The position numbers and the translations under genes were made by a program. From a virus, in the IMG/VR virus record IMGVR_UViG_3300025072_002582, positions 1-56,896 of that record: a stretch of 56,896 bases of DNA, one strand, 5' to 3'. Of this stretch, positions 10,763 through 23,500 are shown piece by piece. The notes under the pieces are model-generated. The model was not told the origin of the DNA, made no database searches, and saw only the letters and a program-made list of their open reading frames with translations. Positions within the stretch are counted from its first letter, which is position 1. Every line of letters starts with the position of its first letter.

Positions 10763-12265
10763 TTAATTACTCTCTACTCTAAATTTAAATAATTCTTTCT
10801 GTTCTCGCCAGTCGTCTGAGGAGAAATAAGCAAATTTAAAAGCATACATATAGCCAGGCTCTAATAAAGACATGTCAAAATCAAAATAACCTCCAGATTC
10901 GTCATAAGACAAATAAGTATGATAATCAGCGCTGGCCGTTGAATGATTAAAAATTGTTTCACCATCAGCCATTCTAATAACTTCATATGAAGCACTGGGA
11001 ATTATAGAGCCCTGGATATCCGTTGAAGCAACAGTATAAATTGTTGGACTAAAATTTCTAGGCCTGGTGAATACTCTAAGTTTAGCCTTTTCTTCTTTAC
11101 CATATGAATGTTTTAAATTAGTGATCTTAGTTGTGTGCTGCAGATAGTCATTCGCAGTAAGCACACACACATCATTAAAGCTCTTAACGGATATTGAGCC
11201 AGTTTTATATTCTCCCCCAGCGCTACCAGACCATACGTCATGTATAAGAGAAGAAGTAGTATTGACTGATAATTGGGCCTTATAGATGCCAGTATCAACC
11301 TTCGATGCTGTAACCGGGGTGATCAAAGAACTTCCAGTTGGGCCATCATTGTATGACGCATACAAACTAACCATTAAATCTTCGCTGTGGGGTATATCCT
11401 TGAGAGACCCACGAATATAGTTGTACAAATATAAATTATTTAAATTATCTACTGCGGGGGCAACAGAACTACTAGCATAGAATATTCCTCTATCGTCCAT
11501 CACCCGAGAATCCCAACGTACTTCTAATACGGGCACTTTAAAGAAAAATTCACTTGATCTGGAAAAGAATCGTTTTGTATAAAAACTTGTTTGTTGCCCT
11601 TCGGCATTTAATAGCACAGAACTATCTGAGGCTGTTGTGTGAGCCTCCTGACTAGAAGTTAAAAATATACCAAAACCATTATTAACTTGTGTTCCATCTA
11701 GCCATTCCTCTACTGCAGTTGTTACATCAAGAAGAAGATTTTCATCGCCGTTGTTAAAAGTAAAAGTGTAGTTTGGCATTGTAGAACCAGCAAGATAAGA
11801 AGAAGAGTGGTAATCTCCGCCAATTTGATCCCATGTGGCAACCGGATTTGAATCTCTATTTACCCAGTTCGAGCCCTCTATGGCATCTTCAGTTTCATCA
11901 GTGTAGCTTTCCATATCAAGACCAAATCCTTCTTGCCAGGATTGTGAAACTGCCAGCACATTCACAGTAAAGTCTTTTGGGAGCTGCTCAGAGTGTCGCG
12001 CGTTAAACATTCTTAAATAAAAACTAGCGCTTCCTACTGCTGGGATTATGCCTGCTAAACGATCAGCTGAAACTGTATCAACTGGGAACTGAAGTAGTAT
12101 ACGGGAGAGTTCAGCTGAAGAAGTTGTCTGCTGGCCATATATCGAAAATACTTCTAAAATATCAGAAGCTCCCATATTCGAACCGGTTCCGCGTGTACTT
12201 AAATTTAATTTATAAGCATTGGTTATGGTGTTATCTTTTGATGCTTTATATCTTTTAATCGCCAT
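10763..12265 (-). CDS. Virion protein with DNRLRE-like domain (500 aa)
   Basis: Starts MAIKRYKASKDNTITNAYKL; its ATG overlaps the end of the gp6-like gene (last and first base shared at 12265). Residues about 50-270 look like a DNRLRE/CBM96-type beta-sandwich: ILLQFPVDTV early, SWQEGFGLDMESYTDE, then LLLDVTTAVEEWLDG and NNGFGIFLTS. The remainder is beta-rich with repeated Ig-like stretches. In related domains this fold sits in surface or structural proteins. Position directly after the baseplate wedge gene suggests a baseplate or tail-periphery component. No catalytic residues are evident. The domain name rests on visual resemblance only. Confidence 0.7.
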   Translation of the reverse strand: MAIKRYKASKDNTITNAYKLNLSTRGTGSNMGASDILEVFSIYGQQTTSSAELSRILLQFPVDTVSADRLAGIIPAVGSASFYLRMFNARHSEQLPKDFTVNVLAVSQSWQEGFGLDMESYTDETEDAIEGSNWVNRDSNPVATWDQIGGDYHSSSYLAGSTMPNYTFTFNNGDENLLLDVTTAVEEWLDGTQVNNGFGIFLTSSQEAHTTASDSSVLLNAEGQQTSFYTKRFFSRSSEFFFKVPVLEVRWDSRVMDDRGIFYASSSVAPAVDNLNNLYLYNYIRGSLKDIPHSEDLMVSLYASYNDGPTGSSLITPVTASKVDTGIYKAQLSVNTTSSLIHDVWSGSAGGEYKTGSISVKSFNDVCVLTANDYLQHTTKITNLKHSYGKEEKAKLRVFTRPRNFSPTIYTVASTDIQGSIIPSASYEVIRMADGETIFNHSTASADYHTYLSYDESGGYFDFDMSLLEPGYMYAFKFAYFSSDDWREQKELFKFRVESN

Positions 12266-14061
12266 TACTTAATAGTTCCCTTAATATCGAGATTCGGATA
12301 TTTTAATTCATAAACTACATTTTCAGGTGCATATAATATACGGCCGTCGGCTGAAATGTTTTCATTTATATCATATGAAAAATCAGAATACAAGCCTCCG
12401 ACTTTGTGTTCTATTTGGACATTCGTGACATCAACAACCTCATCAAGCTCATTTAATATATCATATATTTTTGTAATATAGATTGGTTGGCCGAGGTCGA
12501 GCTTTTGCACAAATTCTTTTTGAATTGCTTTTATAGATTCATTAAGAGCTTCAAACTTATCTTGATCATAATTGGTAACAGCAACAAATTTTATACCTAT
12601 ATTAATAACTTTTGCATCAAGTATATCAATAGTATCATTGATCATCTTGAAGTGGTTTAGCCAAGTTTTAATATTGTTTTTTAATATTTGGCTACAAACT
12701 ATCAAATTTTGATCTGAATCTTCTGTGAGCAAATATAAATTCAAGTTTCTTTTAAAGGAATCAACATCACGAATAATTTTTGCCCTTTTAACTTTCCCAA
12801 ATTTTGGTGGTATCCTGTAAACAATGGCTTCATAGTCCTCGGTTGTCACTGCTCTATTCTGTGTAGCAAAGACGTCATTAACTCTCTGTTTAAGTTCCCC
12901 AAGAGAGGGAAGCGAAACATCTCCAGTAATAGGATCTTCATTTGTTACTTCCAACCCACCCCTGACAAAATTAATTTTATTTTGATTAGTAGCATTTTCA
13001 CTAAAAATAAATATCGGGCTAGCCACATTAGTAACTGATTTTGTAGCTACATTGGCGTTTGAAGAAGAATTAGTTCTGAAAGTAATTCTCAAAGCAGTAT
13101 TTGCTGGCGCGACTCCAAATTTATCAGTTTCTAATAATTTGGACGGGTCAAATGAAGATTCGGTCTCGTAATCTCTACCATGCATTTTTAACACTACATT
13201 AGAGGGGTGAGTTATATTATCTGTTTTTAAAGAAGATTCGGAGCCATATCCAAATTTCAAAGAAGTTTGGCCGGCGCGGCTCGAAACGGTGAATCGGCGC
13301 GGAACAGAGGCAGCAACAATGATACTAGGTACATTATCTCTCGTATCTGGATCCTTGTTAATTACTGTTCTAAAAATTGTGTCCTGTGAAAGATAGTCGA
13401 CTTCAAAATATTCATGACCCTCGGTATCGGTTACTGAAACTATTTCTGTTATGTTTGGATCCGCCAATGATACAGTTAAAAATCTTTTAAAATCTCCAAC
13501 ATTAATAGTTTCTTGTTTCATTTCACCAGACACAATTCTTCCATAAGATTTAACAGCAAAAGCAGTTGGGACGCCAGTGGTTGTATCGCTTGTGGCAACA
13601 ACTACCTCATTATCAGAATTGGCGAAATCGACGTTATCAAGCAAAGTGAAAACCTGGCCAGATTTAGAAGTAAATTTAGTGTCCTTTACTAAAATAGGTA
13701 AATAATTTATGTCTGGGCCAGTACCATTCGGGTCCGTTGGAACCAGAACATAAAGCGTAACCAGACCAAAAGAATTTGATCTAAGCATTTCTCTATAGCC
13801 AGCCTGTTCCCCTAGACGTACTACATTATTATATTCTACTGCTGTATCCAAGAAAGACTCATTTACCTGGTAATCTAAATAAAACGAAAGAACATCCCCA
13901 ACATACGCCACAGTATCAAGCATCATTGAACCAAAGCTGGCTTCAGAAAAATCTTTAAAAACACTTGGATAATATCTTTTTGTATATTCTACCAAGCCCT
14001 CTTTAATCGTTTTAAAATCGCGATTTGTGTATCTAATAAGTTTTTTGCTATCTTTAGCCAT
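12265..14061 (-). CDS. Baseplate wedge protein, T4 gp6 / J-like (598 aa)
   Basis: The N-terminus (IRYTNRDFKTIKEGLVEY ... FKDFSEASFGSMMLDTVAYVGDVLSFYLDYQVNE in pieces) matches the start of gp6-like wedge proteins in T4-related marine phages. Around residues 390-430 it has the J-like core: VNDVFATQNRAVTTEDYE followed by GKVKRAKIIRD. In T4, gp6 forms the baseplate iris that triggers sheath contraction. It lies 21 bases after the gp25-like gene, the same neighbour relation as in many myophages. Ribosome site AGGAA lies upstream of the ATG. Family placement is by motif and context. Confidence 0.85.
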   Translation of the reverse strand: MAKDSKKLIRYTNRDFKTIKEGLVEYTKRYYPSVFKDFSEASFGSMMLDTVAYVGDVLSFYLDYQVNESFLDTAVEYNNVVRLGEQAGYREMLRSNSFGLVTLYVLVPTDPNGTGPDINYLPILVKDTKFTSKSGQVFTLLDNVDFANSDNEVVVATSDTTTGVPTAFAVKSYGRIVSGEMKQETINVGDFKRFLTVSLADPNITEIVSVTDTEGHEYFEVDYLSQDTIFRTVINKDPDTRDNVPSIIVAASVPRRFTVSSRAGQTSLKFGYGSESSLKTDNITHPSNVVLKMHGRDYETESSFDPSKLLETDKFGVAPANTALRITFRTNSSSNANVATKSVTNVASPIFIFSENATNQNKINFVRGGLEVTNEDPITGDVSLPSLGELKQRVNDVFATQNRAVTTEDYEAIVYRIPPKFGKVKRAKIIRDVDSFKRNLNLYLLTEDSDQNLIVCSQILKNNIKTWLNHFKMINDTIDILDAKVINIGIKFVAVTNYDQDKFEALNESIKAIQKEFVQKLDLGQPIYITKIYDILNELDEVVDVTNVQIEHKVGGLYSDFSYDINENISADGRILYAPENVVYELKYPNLDIKGTIK

Positions 14062-14082
14062 TATTTATATTTCCTATTAATT

Positions 14083-14466
14083 CTATGCTGGGCCGTTCAA
14101 TATCAAAGTTGAATTCGAATTCAAACTCGGAATATTATATTCAATTATAATTGATAACATATTAGGATTACTACGATTCTCTCTAGCCGGTTTAAATTTT
14201 ACATTCTTAATTTTTACAAATGGCATATATTTTCCAACTTGAGAAAATATTCTACTTTTTATTTCCGACGCCAATCCTTTTTCTGGCTCGAAAAGAAAAT
14301 GTCTCAAACCAACCCCAAAATCAGGCAACATAACGCGTTCGCCAGGAGAAGTTAACATCAAATTTTTTAAATTTTGTTTTACTTCATTCTTGTATAAAGT
14401 TACTAAAGAATAAGCACCACTTTTACTATCACGAGCAAGCGGCAATTGGGGTCCGATTCCATTCAT
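14083..14466 (-). CDS. Baseplate wedge protein, gp25-like (127 aa)
   Basis: A short protein of the gp25/GPW (lysozyme-like fold) family. The signature lies at residues 41-60: PGERVMLPDFGVGLRHFLFE, with the conserved GERvm-P-FG-gl--lF-p pattern, preceded by a helix with KQNLKNLMLTS. In T4, gp25 nucleates sheath assembly and bridges gp6 and gp53. Length fits the family (about 100-135 residues). It sits between the 3199-residue structural gene and the gp6-like gene. Ribosome site GTAGGAATTTTTAAT precedes the ATG. Confidence 0.92.
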   Translation of the reverse strand: MNGIGPQLPLARDSKSGAYSLVTLYKNEVKQNLKNLMLTSPGERVMLPDFGVGLRHFLFEPEKGLASEIKSRIFSQVGKYMPFVKIKNVKFKPARENRSNPNMLSIIIEYNIPSLNSNSTLILNGPA

Positions 14467-14516
14467 ATTAAAAATTCCTACAATCTATTAACATAAATAG
14501 TAACGCAAAATGAAAC

Positions 14517-17500
14517 TTATAATTGTTCATCACAATCTTCTTCCTCACTAAGTTGACCATCATCATGTTGTTTTTCTTCGTACATATCTAAAAACAATAA
14601 AGCAAGATAAATCATGCCAGGAATAGTACTGGGTGGACCTCCCATCGGGGATAAGCCACCAAAAAATGGTATTGTTGAGGGAACCAAAGAAGCCCACAAC
14701 GATGGGAGAGCGTAGGGAGAGCTAAAAGCTGCATCAGTAATCTCTTTAGCTTGTTTTAAGGTTTCATTTAGATCGCCCTTGAGGCCTATCGACTTCGGAT
14801 CATTGGGATCACCATTAAGAAGAATATCAACTGATCTCACCTCAAGGCCTGCATCTTGCCACTCACTATATTTATCTTGTACATCAGCTAGCGCATTTAA
14901 GAAGTCTTGTGAAATCTCTACATCACCTTGCTGTTGCGCAATTTGTTCACCGGTCTCTGGGTCGACTTCAACGCTAGCATCATTTGGAAACTCCCAGCCC
15001 TTGATAGGACCATCAAGATTTAAAGTAGTATTCCCATAAGCAGCTGCTCTATCAGTTGGACTAATTAATTTCCACTGAATCTTGGCAGGGTCTGATGCAA
15101 TTTGTGCGTTAACTTCTGCTTGGCTGACCGCAAATTCAGCAGATATTTTATCTTGTTCCGCAACAGTTATGGCAGCTCGAATACCCTGTTCTATTCCACT
15201 AATAATCGTAGCTGCAATGGTTGCAGCAAGATCGATAATTTTCTTTGATATTGAAATAGCAGGATCTATAAGCTCTACCAGCCCTTTCAATATCAACAAA
15301 GGTGTCATAAAAATTATCTTCAACAACATCTTTGTTGTGTCAGGTGAGTTGCCTCTTGTCCCGAGAGAACCTCGCATCAGTGAGGCCTCAAGCATACTTT
15401 CCCCAACAGTAGAATCATATACAAAATTATCAGATTCGAATAATGATTGAATTGTGGTAAGAATAGCTTCTTTTGTTTCGTCTAAAACGTCTGTCGGTTC
15501 AGGAATAAACTTAGATAAGCCATCACCAGAATATAGGAAAGCCAAAGACATATATCTATGCATTGGAAATAAATGTTCAAACATCAATCTAAATTCTGGT
15601 GTTTGTTTTAATTCAGCAAGCAAATCTTTGGCAATTCTCTTATAAAAGAATTGGGCTGGATTATTGATTACTCCTTTTATTGTATCTGCATATGCATCTG
15701 ATTGTAGGTCTGAAACGCTAGTATTAGAGCCAATATACATGGGATCTGAGGCTAAATATCCCAACTCGTCATATGAGAAAAAATTACCAGGACGATTTTG
15801 ACTTACGCCAGAGAAACCACCTATTGAAAAACCATGAGGATTATGATGAAAATCAAGATGTCTTTCAACTTCAACAATAGGTATTTGCAATTCTGGTGCT
15901 AAATTAATAGCATCAGTTGTTTCTTTTACTATCGAAGGCCAGTTTTGACCCTCGTGAGACTTAGATAATTCTTCTAATTGTTTAACATACCATAATTTTG
16001 CTTCGGGGCCGCCGGCTGCAGCGCCCCAGACAGATGAAAGATTTACATCCGGATTCAAATATACCACTTCTCCGTCAGTTACAACAGCTTGTACAACATC
16101 CGGGCCCGGCGATGCAGTTGTAGATGGGTGAGTTTTATATGTTTTAGTCTGAGTAGTGGATACTTCTCTTCTAAAATTATAAATTGCTTTAGCTTTCTTG
16201 AGATTGTTGCTTCCGACCAATTCTTTTATTTTATCACCAATATCAATAGAATAGTCCTTTCTGGAATAAACCATGCGAATTCCAAATTTTATTTCCTTGA
16301 AAAATGGTTTGATACCATATTGTTCATATATCATCTTATATTCTGGAACATCCATGATTTTTTTCAAGAACACATGAGTATAAAAATATGACCAAACATC
16401 CAAAGGCACATAATCATAAATTTTACATCCAAATACATTGTTCTCATTCCTATAGTAACCCAAGAATGGTAAAGGTAAGTCTTTTAACATAGTATGGGAT
16501 GTTGCTTGCGGGGTGTCTTCACATGGCTCGCCGGATGGAGTTTCTGCAAAAATATAATCTTTGGCCACCAATCCCTCTAAATCGCTTGTTTGTGTATCAA
16601 CAATTTTTACGTAAGGCTGAAATGTGATATTGCCTAATTTAGAATTAATTTCGTTTGTAAACAACATCTCATAACAATTTTGGTTGTGTTTTGAAACTTC
16701 GTTTATTCTTTCCGCCGAATTATAATAATCACTTGCATAATCTATATATTCTTTTGTTGGAACGTTGGGGTTATATGGATCATATATTTCCCACTTATTT
16801 GGCCATGTAACAGCATGTAATTCCCCATTTTCATGAAAAGTCATAGGCAGGGAATGAAGATGTAATTTTTGTTGTACATCTGATTTACTCATACCAAACA
16901 AATCAATTCCGCTGTTAGCCACCCAAAGACCGGTATATATATCATTTTCCATCTTCTGGGGAGAAGTAAAGCGACCGGGTACCAAATTCATATCCCAACC
17001 ATAATTCATAGTATAAATATTATTTGTAAACTTGGCGTCAACAACGTATTCATGGCCCGCTTCTTTCATGAATTTATATAATATTTTCTCATCTGAATCC
17101 CAGTGTTCTTTTTCGTCAGAAGATAGTGTTATATCTAAATCCAAATCCGTACTAAGTGGGCTGCTATTGAGAAACAATGATTTAATAGTCGCAGAGATAT
17201 CTTCACTTTCTTTTTTTATAAGATATTCAATCGAGCTAGCCTGACTTGCTAACATATAAGATTCATAATCTTCTAAATTTTCCAATTTTTTAACAATATC
17301 ATTAGAATATTCCGTAAATTTTTCAAAATTTGTTATATCTTGCTTAATGTTTGCCACAACAACCTTTACCATGGCACGATCTTTAAAAATATCGCCAATA
17401 TCAAAACTATCCCAACTAATAACGCTGGCCAGGCACATTTCCAATGTATATACTTTTATCAATAGAAGTATGCAACCCCCGATTAAAGAATCTTTAACTG

Positions 17501-20500
17501 CATTATGGCCCTCTGGCGCTTTATCATATACGTCGCGACAGACTGAATTTTCATAAAAGTCCATTATCTTTGGTTTAACTTTTTCCAAGTCAAAGAAATC
17601 TGTTTCTGTTTTTTTATCCGGACTTGTAATATAGTTAAATGTCTGCTGGCATTTTGAATTAAGATCTTGGCTGACCAGTGGACTTTTAAGTATTTTTTTC
17701 CATAATTTTCTTAAAAACTTTCTATAATGCAATCTCGAATTTTTCAGTTTAACAAACATTTGGTTTGAATATGCGAATTGCAGAGACGCGTACCCTGTGT
17801 CAGAAAGATTTCTTGAAACATGTCTCAAAACTTCTTCTTTTGTCACGTCAGAAGATGTTGTATCCTCCTCATTGGGATATTTTTCTAAAAGTTTTTTTAA
17901 TTTATGTGTCAAAAGTCGACCAAATATCACAGCCTTTGAATTATGCTCCACCGTGTTAACAATTTTATTAGCTGATAACAAATCTGAAATATCGTTTGAA
18001 GAATTTAATCCTATATCAGACAACAAATTTTGAATATCGGGAGCATAGCCAGTTTGAAAATTAAAATTATAAATTCCATCTGAGACCCAAGAATCTGACT
18101 CTATAGCCCCGTTATATGTCGGAGGGTGATCAGGGGAAATTTTACCTTTAATCAGCTTCGAAACATCCTTTAGGCCGTTCTTTTGAATTTCGTTTGTGTT
18201 CTCTAGGGGCGCCAACATATTTTGATATAATAAAATGTTGTTTAAACTAACAGATTGTATACCATCGAGAGCTGTCGCGATTGCTTGACTACTTGAATTT
18301 TTAAACAAATTAAGTACTTCTTCTACTTGTCTCCGAGCATTCTGATCAGAAGATATGATTTCAGTAAAAGGAAGATCATATTTTAAATAATTTGGATTAA
18401 AGTTTGAATAAGTTCCGCCGGGGGCCATCATGATGGCGGTTGTTTCTATCGACCCAGCTATATTAGAAGAAATCTTTCTATCAAAAAGTTCCGGGAATAT
18501 AGAACTATCTACTAAACTATCATATAGTTCTATATTTACTTTTCTGCCCTCTAGGCTGGTTGCATGAGCCAAGCCTTTTGCATCTTGCTCCCATGGGTTG
18601 TCAGGATCCCTAACATATTTTTTGAACACTGCAAATACCGGGGCATAGCCTAAAAAATTACCCAAATCATCATCAAATTCAACCGATGTGGTTCTAGTTT
18701 CATATCTTATGGCGCCGGCGTCGACAAGTATATCCATCAAGGCTAGTGGCCAGGTGCCGAGTTTAACGGTGGGGAGGACGTTGTTGCGTGCGATTTTTTT
18801 ATCTGACCAGCCTAGGGCTTGCATGAAGACGAGCAGTGCCAACGACCAGTCCTCGTAGCCAGGAGCAACCCACGAATCGAGATCTTCTGCAATGATTGAT
18901 ACTGCCAGTTCTTCATCTAATATTGTTACATCAAGATAAACATTTGTTAGTTCTTTAAACTTATAAGTACTTTTTTGACAAATCACACCTTCTATGGCAT
19001 CTGAACTAGCAAATTTAGGGTACATAGCCCTCAATCTTCTTCTTGTCAAGCCTGTAGCTTCGCCAAAAGTTAAGTTCATAAAAGCTTCAATAATATCGTT
19101 CGGAATTACTTGTGAATCGGCATCAGCTAAATTTGCCAAATAATTTATGCCCGGGCTTAAATTAGTTGATAAAGAGCCTGGCTTTACGTTCCAGGAACAA
19201 ACAGCATCTTCGCCGGTACAATTGAAGACAGTTGTTGGTTCTTTTACCCCAGTAAACATCCTTAGCATGTGTCTCCACGTGGGCCTTAGCTCGTGTATAT
19301 CTCGTAATTTTCTATCCAAGGGGTAATATATCACCATATCACCGTGGGCGTCGGGGATGTGCGAGAACGGCCTGGTGGCCGCCAAGTTCATATTTGATTC
19401 AGCTCCTGCATCTCCCGGAGATGGATCCGGCCAGAGCACGCTATAATCTATGCCAAAGGGTGCATAGCCACCGTAACGTTCGGAAGCGACTTGATGTTCT
19501 TCATCCAAAAGGAAGCCTCGGTTGGATCCGGTCCAAAGTAAAAACAGATTTGCTGTAAAAAATAACTTCTCTATATTCATCGGCATCGGCATCTTATTGA
19601 CGCGCACTTTAATTTCAGCACCAATCTGATTCACTAAAGTTTCATAATCTGCCTCTGCAATATCAAGTTGTGCATCCGAATTTTCATAATCTATTCTTGT
19701 AACAGTTGTCAAGGCTTGCATTTCCGAAATTCTTGGTACCATTTCCTCTTCTGCAATCCTAATACGTTCATTCTTTTCACGAGCTTGCTGGCGGCGCTTG
19801 AAGGCGGGGTCGACCTCCGCTCGAAAATCATTCCAACCTCCCTCTATTACGGCCCAAAAATCAGCTATTAAGCCAAGCAAAGGAGCAGGGTAAAAATAAG
19901 CCAGTATAGCCTGGGCGACGACGAGGACGACTTCGCCTACAGTATCTAACTCTTCGGCAATTTGGTCTAAAAGAGTTTGATCGTTATCAATAAAGGCTTG
20001 CATCTGTTGTTCTAATAATTCCGTAGCTCTTTTCCATTCCTGCCATGTGTTATATAATGTTTCGGTGTCATTGCCAAGAACAGTAAGATCTGTTGTATCC
20101 TTTTCAAAATCGCTGAGGCCAAGATCAACAGCTATCTTTCTAATTTCCACCTTAACGTCATTAGGAAAAAAGTTGTTCATCAGCTCTTTAAATTGAAAAC
20201 CGCTACCAGGATCGAAATCATTAAATACCAACGGTTCAAACATCCTATGATCGCGCAAGTCGGGTTTGCCTTTTGGACCGTTGGCGTTGCCAACTGAAAA
20301 ACTTTCAAATTCCTCTTTTAGATCTGCCTCCCGAGGGAGGTAATGACGAGTAGCACTGTAACACATGTGATAATCATTCTCAGCTGTTTTATAACCACCA
20401 CTGCCGTCTTGGTCCCCTCCGCCAATATAAGCCAAGGCCAAAGCGTGATATGGCTCTTCTTGAACTTGATCAGTTATAGCTTGGGCTGCGGCCTCCATCT

Positions 20501-23500
20501 CACCTGGATCCGCAGCTGCCATTACAGCGCGTGGAGGTAGCGAAAAGAATTTAAGTGATTGTAAATCCTCAAGTAAACTATATTTTATATAAGTTAATAT
20601 TTCATCTGTCAACCATGCCATACTATCTTTGATGGCCGGCGGTAAAATAAACAGCCCTTGGGGGCCGCACTTATCTGATAAAATACCGTCTAGCGGATTC
20701 GAATTTGGAAAAAGCCAGCCAGAAAGTGCAAGTATTTTATTTTTTAAATCCTCCAGTTCTTTTTTAATTTGTTTATCACACTCTTCTTTTGTTAGGCCGG
20801 CCATTTGAAGTTCTGCACACCGAGCATCGTAATTATATGAAACACCGCAAGCATCTGCAACTGAAGGTAGGGTTGTTCCAATTGCATCACATATATCTAA
20901 GTTAATATGTTCGCCTATTGTTCTAAATAAAGTGCGTATTTCTGCGCTACTTTCAATGCCATTTTCATACATTTCTGGATTGTTTAATTTGGTTGCTTCT
21001 AGACAATCTTTTAATGTTGAATTAGAGGCATTGCCTTTCAGTAGAGCACAAATTTGGCTTGGGGAGAGATTATTATTACTTAAAATATCTTTAGCCCAGT
21101 CACCCACATCAGAAAGTGGCAAATCTCCCACAGTGCCAATAGAACCTAAGGCATTTTGTAGTTCGTCGAAAGGTATTGGAACGCTTGTCAGATTGTTTGA
21201 ATTCCCGGTGCGGCCAAGATCTGTATCTTCCTCGAAGCACGCGCTAATCAATTCTTCTAACAAAAGACCCAATATCTGGCCTAGCATAGAAGCAATCATG
21301 CCAAGTAGGGCACTAAGTAGCTGATCGCCAAAATCGCCTATCATATCTTCTGTCGCAAGACTATCAGGCAAAGCTATTTTTGGAATACTGAGTGACGGAG
21401 GTCTTAATTGCTTTATAAAACCCCCGGGATCTGATAAAAATCCACCTGGCATTTCTAATAAGGGGCCTACGATGCCCTCACATAAAGCATGCAGGCCGAT
21501 GCGACTTTTTAAATATTGTACAAATTTACCAGCATTTTGTACTTTTCCGTATGGACTATTATCGTAGCTATCTTCTGTTTCAGAAAATATTCTGTTATCG
21601 GAATTAGATTGATATTGCACCTGGCTTGGTTCTAGATAACCGTCCTTCACTAAAAGTGCATTTGTTTCTTCCTCTGTGAAACCTAGTTCTAGGAAATTTC
21701 TTGTGGCCGCATTGATATCAATTTCTGCATATGGTTTTGACCCTCCGGTAGCTGCGTCGGTAAAAGTCCCAGGTGTTAAATCAATCGAAACGCCACTTTG
21801 CTCCATCTCACGAACACTGTTTGCCGCATCGAGATCGTCGTCTCTTGAAAAAAGAGCTGCAGCAATAGGAGCACCATCAAAATTGATATCCGCTCTTTCC
21901 CCATCTTCATTTACCGTTGTATTGGTTAGCTTTAACTCTACAATAGCTTCGCCAAGTTCAACTTCTAGTTCGGGAAAAGCTTCAATGATTGTATTTGTAA
22001 ATTCTTGTATTCCCGCATCTTCAATTAATTTTGTTATGGCAGCCTCGCATAAAGCCTCTGCTGTCAAGGGTATGCCAAGTCGACTTTGTATACAAGCCAT
22101 CAATAATGATAATAAAGCTTGTGGATCTAAATTGTGCAATAAACCAGTGTAAAGAAGCTTAAGATTTTGTTCACCAGCGCTTTTTGAAACACCTTTTACA
22201 ACTTTCGAAGTACCCAAAAGACCCTTTTTAGATAAAGAAGAGTCTGCTGAAGAGGTGTCTTTTTGTTTTGCCTTTCTCCAAGCCTCTGCACACTTGGGGT
22301 TTTTAAGAATCTTTTGTTGTTCATTATTTTCCTTAGCAGTTAAAGGTTCGCCGCTTTTTTCCCTTTCTAGGAATCCCTCGATAAGTTCAACGCAATCATA
22401 ATCTCCTGCCTCTTCCTCTCGTCTCTTATCTCTTGTTAGTTGTATTAAAAATGGAGGTGCCGAAAAATTTTGTAAAAATTTCATCCATTCATTTAGCTTA
22501 ACATCACTGCTGGCTAACTCATTAAAACCAATAATGCTCTTTTGGGCCATAAGGTAATGAAGAGTCCTTGTGCCCTGTGTACCTATAAATTTACTTCTTA
22601 ACCAATTTAGGCCATTTCTAAGATCGATGCCGCTTCTTTTTGATTCTTTGGCGCCGGAAGCTTCTTCTTTTGTAAGCCAGGGGTCAAGCTCATATAAACT
22701 AATATTATCTATATTAGACAAATATTTGTTATCTGGCGAAAATAATATATAAGAAATAGTTTCACGAACATTTCCACCAATAACATTATTATCTTTAAGG
22801 CCTATTTGAATTATATGGTCGTCATCGGTATTTGTGCCCTGGGCTGCAGCGCGGGATATGACATCACTATTCGTGACTAGCGCGTCTGCTTGGCGTTCTA
22901 AGAATTCGTCTATTATGTCCGGAAATTCCTTTAAAGCCTCTATTTGCTGTTCTACATCAAAATCAATATTGTTTGGATTTTTTATTTTTCCACCAGATTG
23001 TCTAAATTCTTCTACTTTAGATTTTATCTGCTCAAATGATTCCACCAAATCATCAACTTGACCTCTTAAGTCCTTTAATTTTATAAAGAAAGCATAGTCT
23101 CGTCCCTTAGCGAATGGGGCATCGTCTTCGTGATTCGGATCAAATTCTGATCCGTATTTTAGATCAGAAGAAGGAAGTCCATCAATATAATTTGCAGAGA
23201 TCGCAAATAATATTTTTTGATTTTTAGGGTTAGAGGAATTTGTTGTAACGTGTTCCGAAACGTTTACAAAATATCTATTTTTTAACAATGTTCTTATTAA
23301 GACATTATGATTAGAAGAACTGATATCCTTATTCAAATATCGCAATAATGTTTCGAAAGCTTCTGTTTTTATTGATCCTGCAGATACTGCCGCTTCTTCT
23401 GATTTCGCAGTCTCTTGAGATTCTTCCGCATCTCCCTCAACCCCCAACTCTTCTGCTGTTTTTCTTTTCCCATCTTCGGCAATAAAATAGTACAAACCTT

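Noticed and set aside
14062-14071. Exact TATAAATA (T4 late promoter) on the minus strand before the gp6-like gene
   Set aside because: It ends only one or two bases from the ATG, so transcription would begin inside the gene; it is the AT-rich spacer after the ribosome site.
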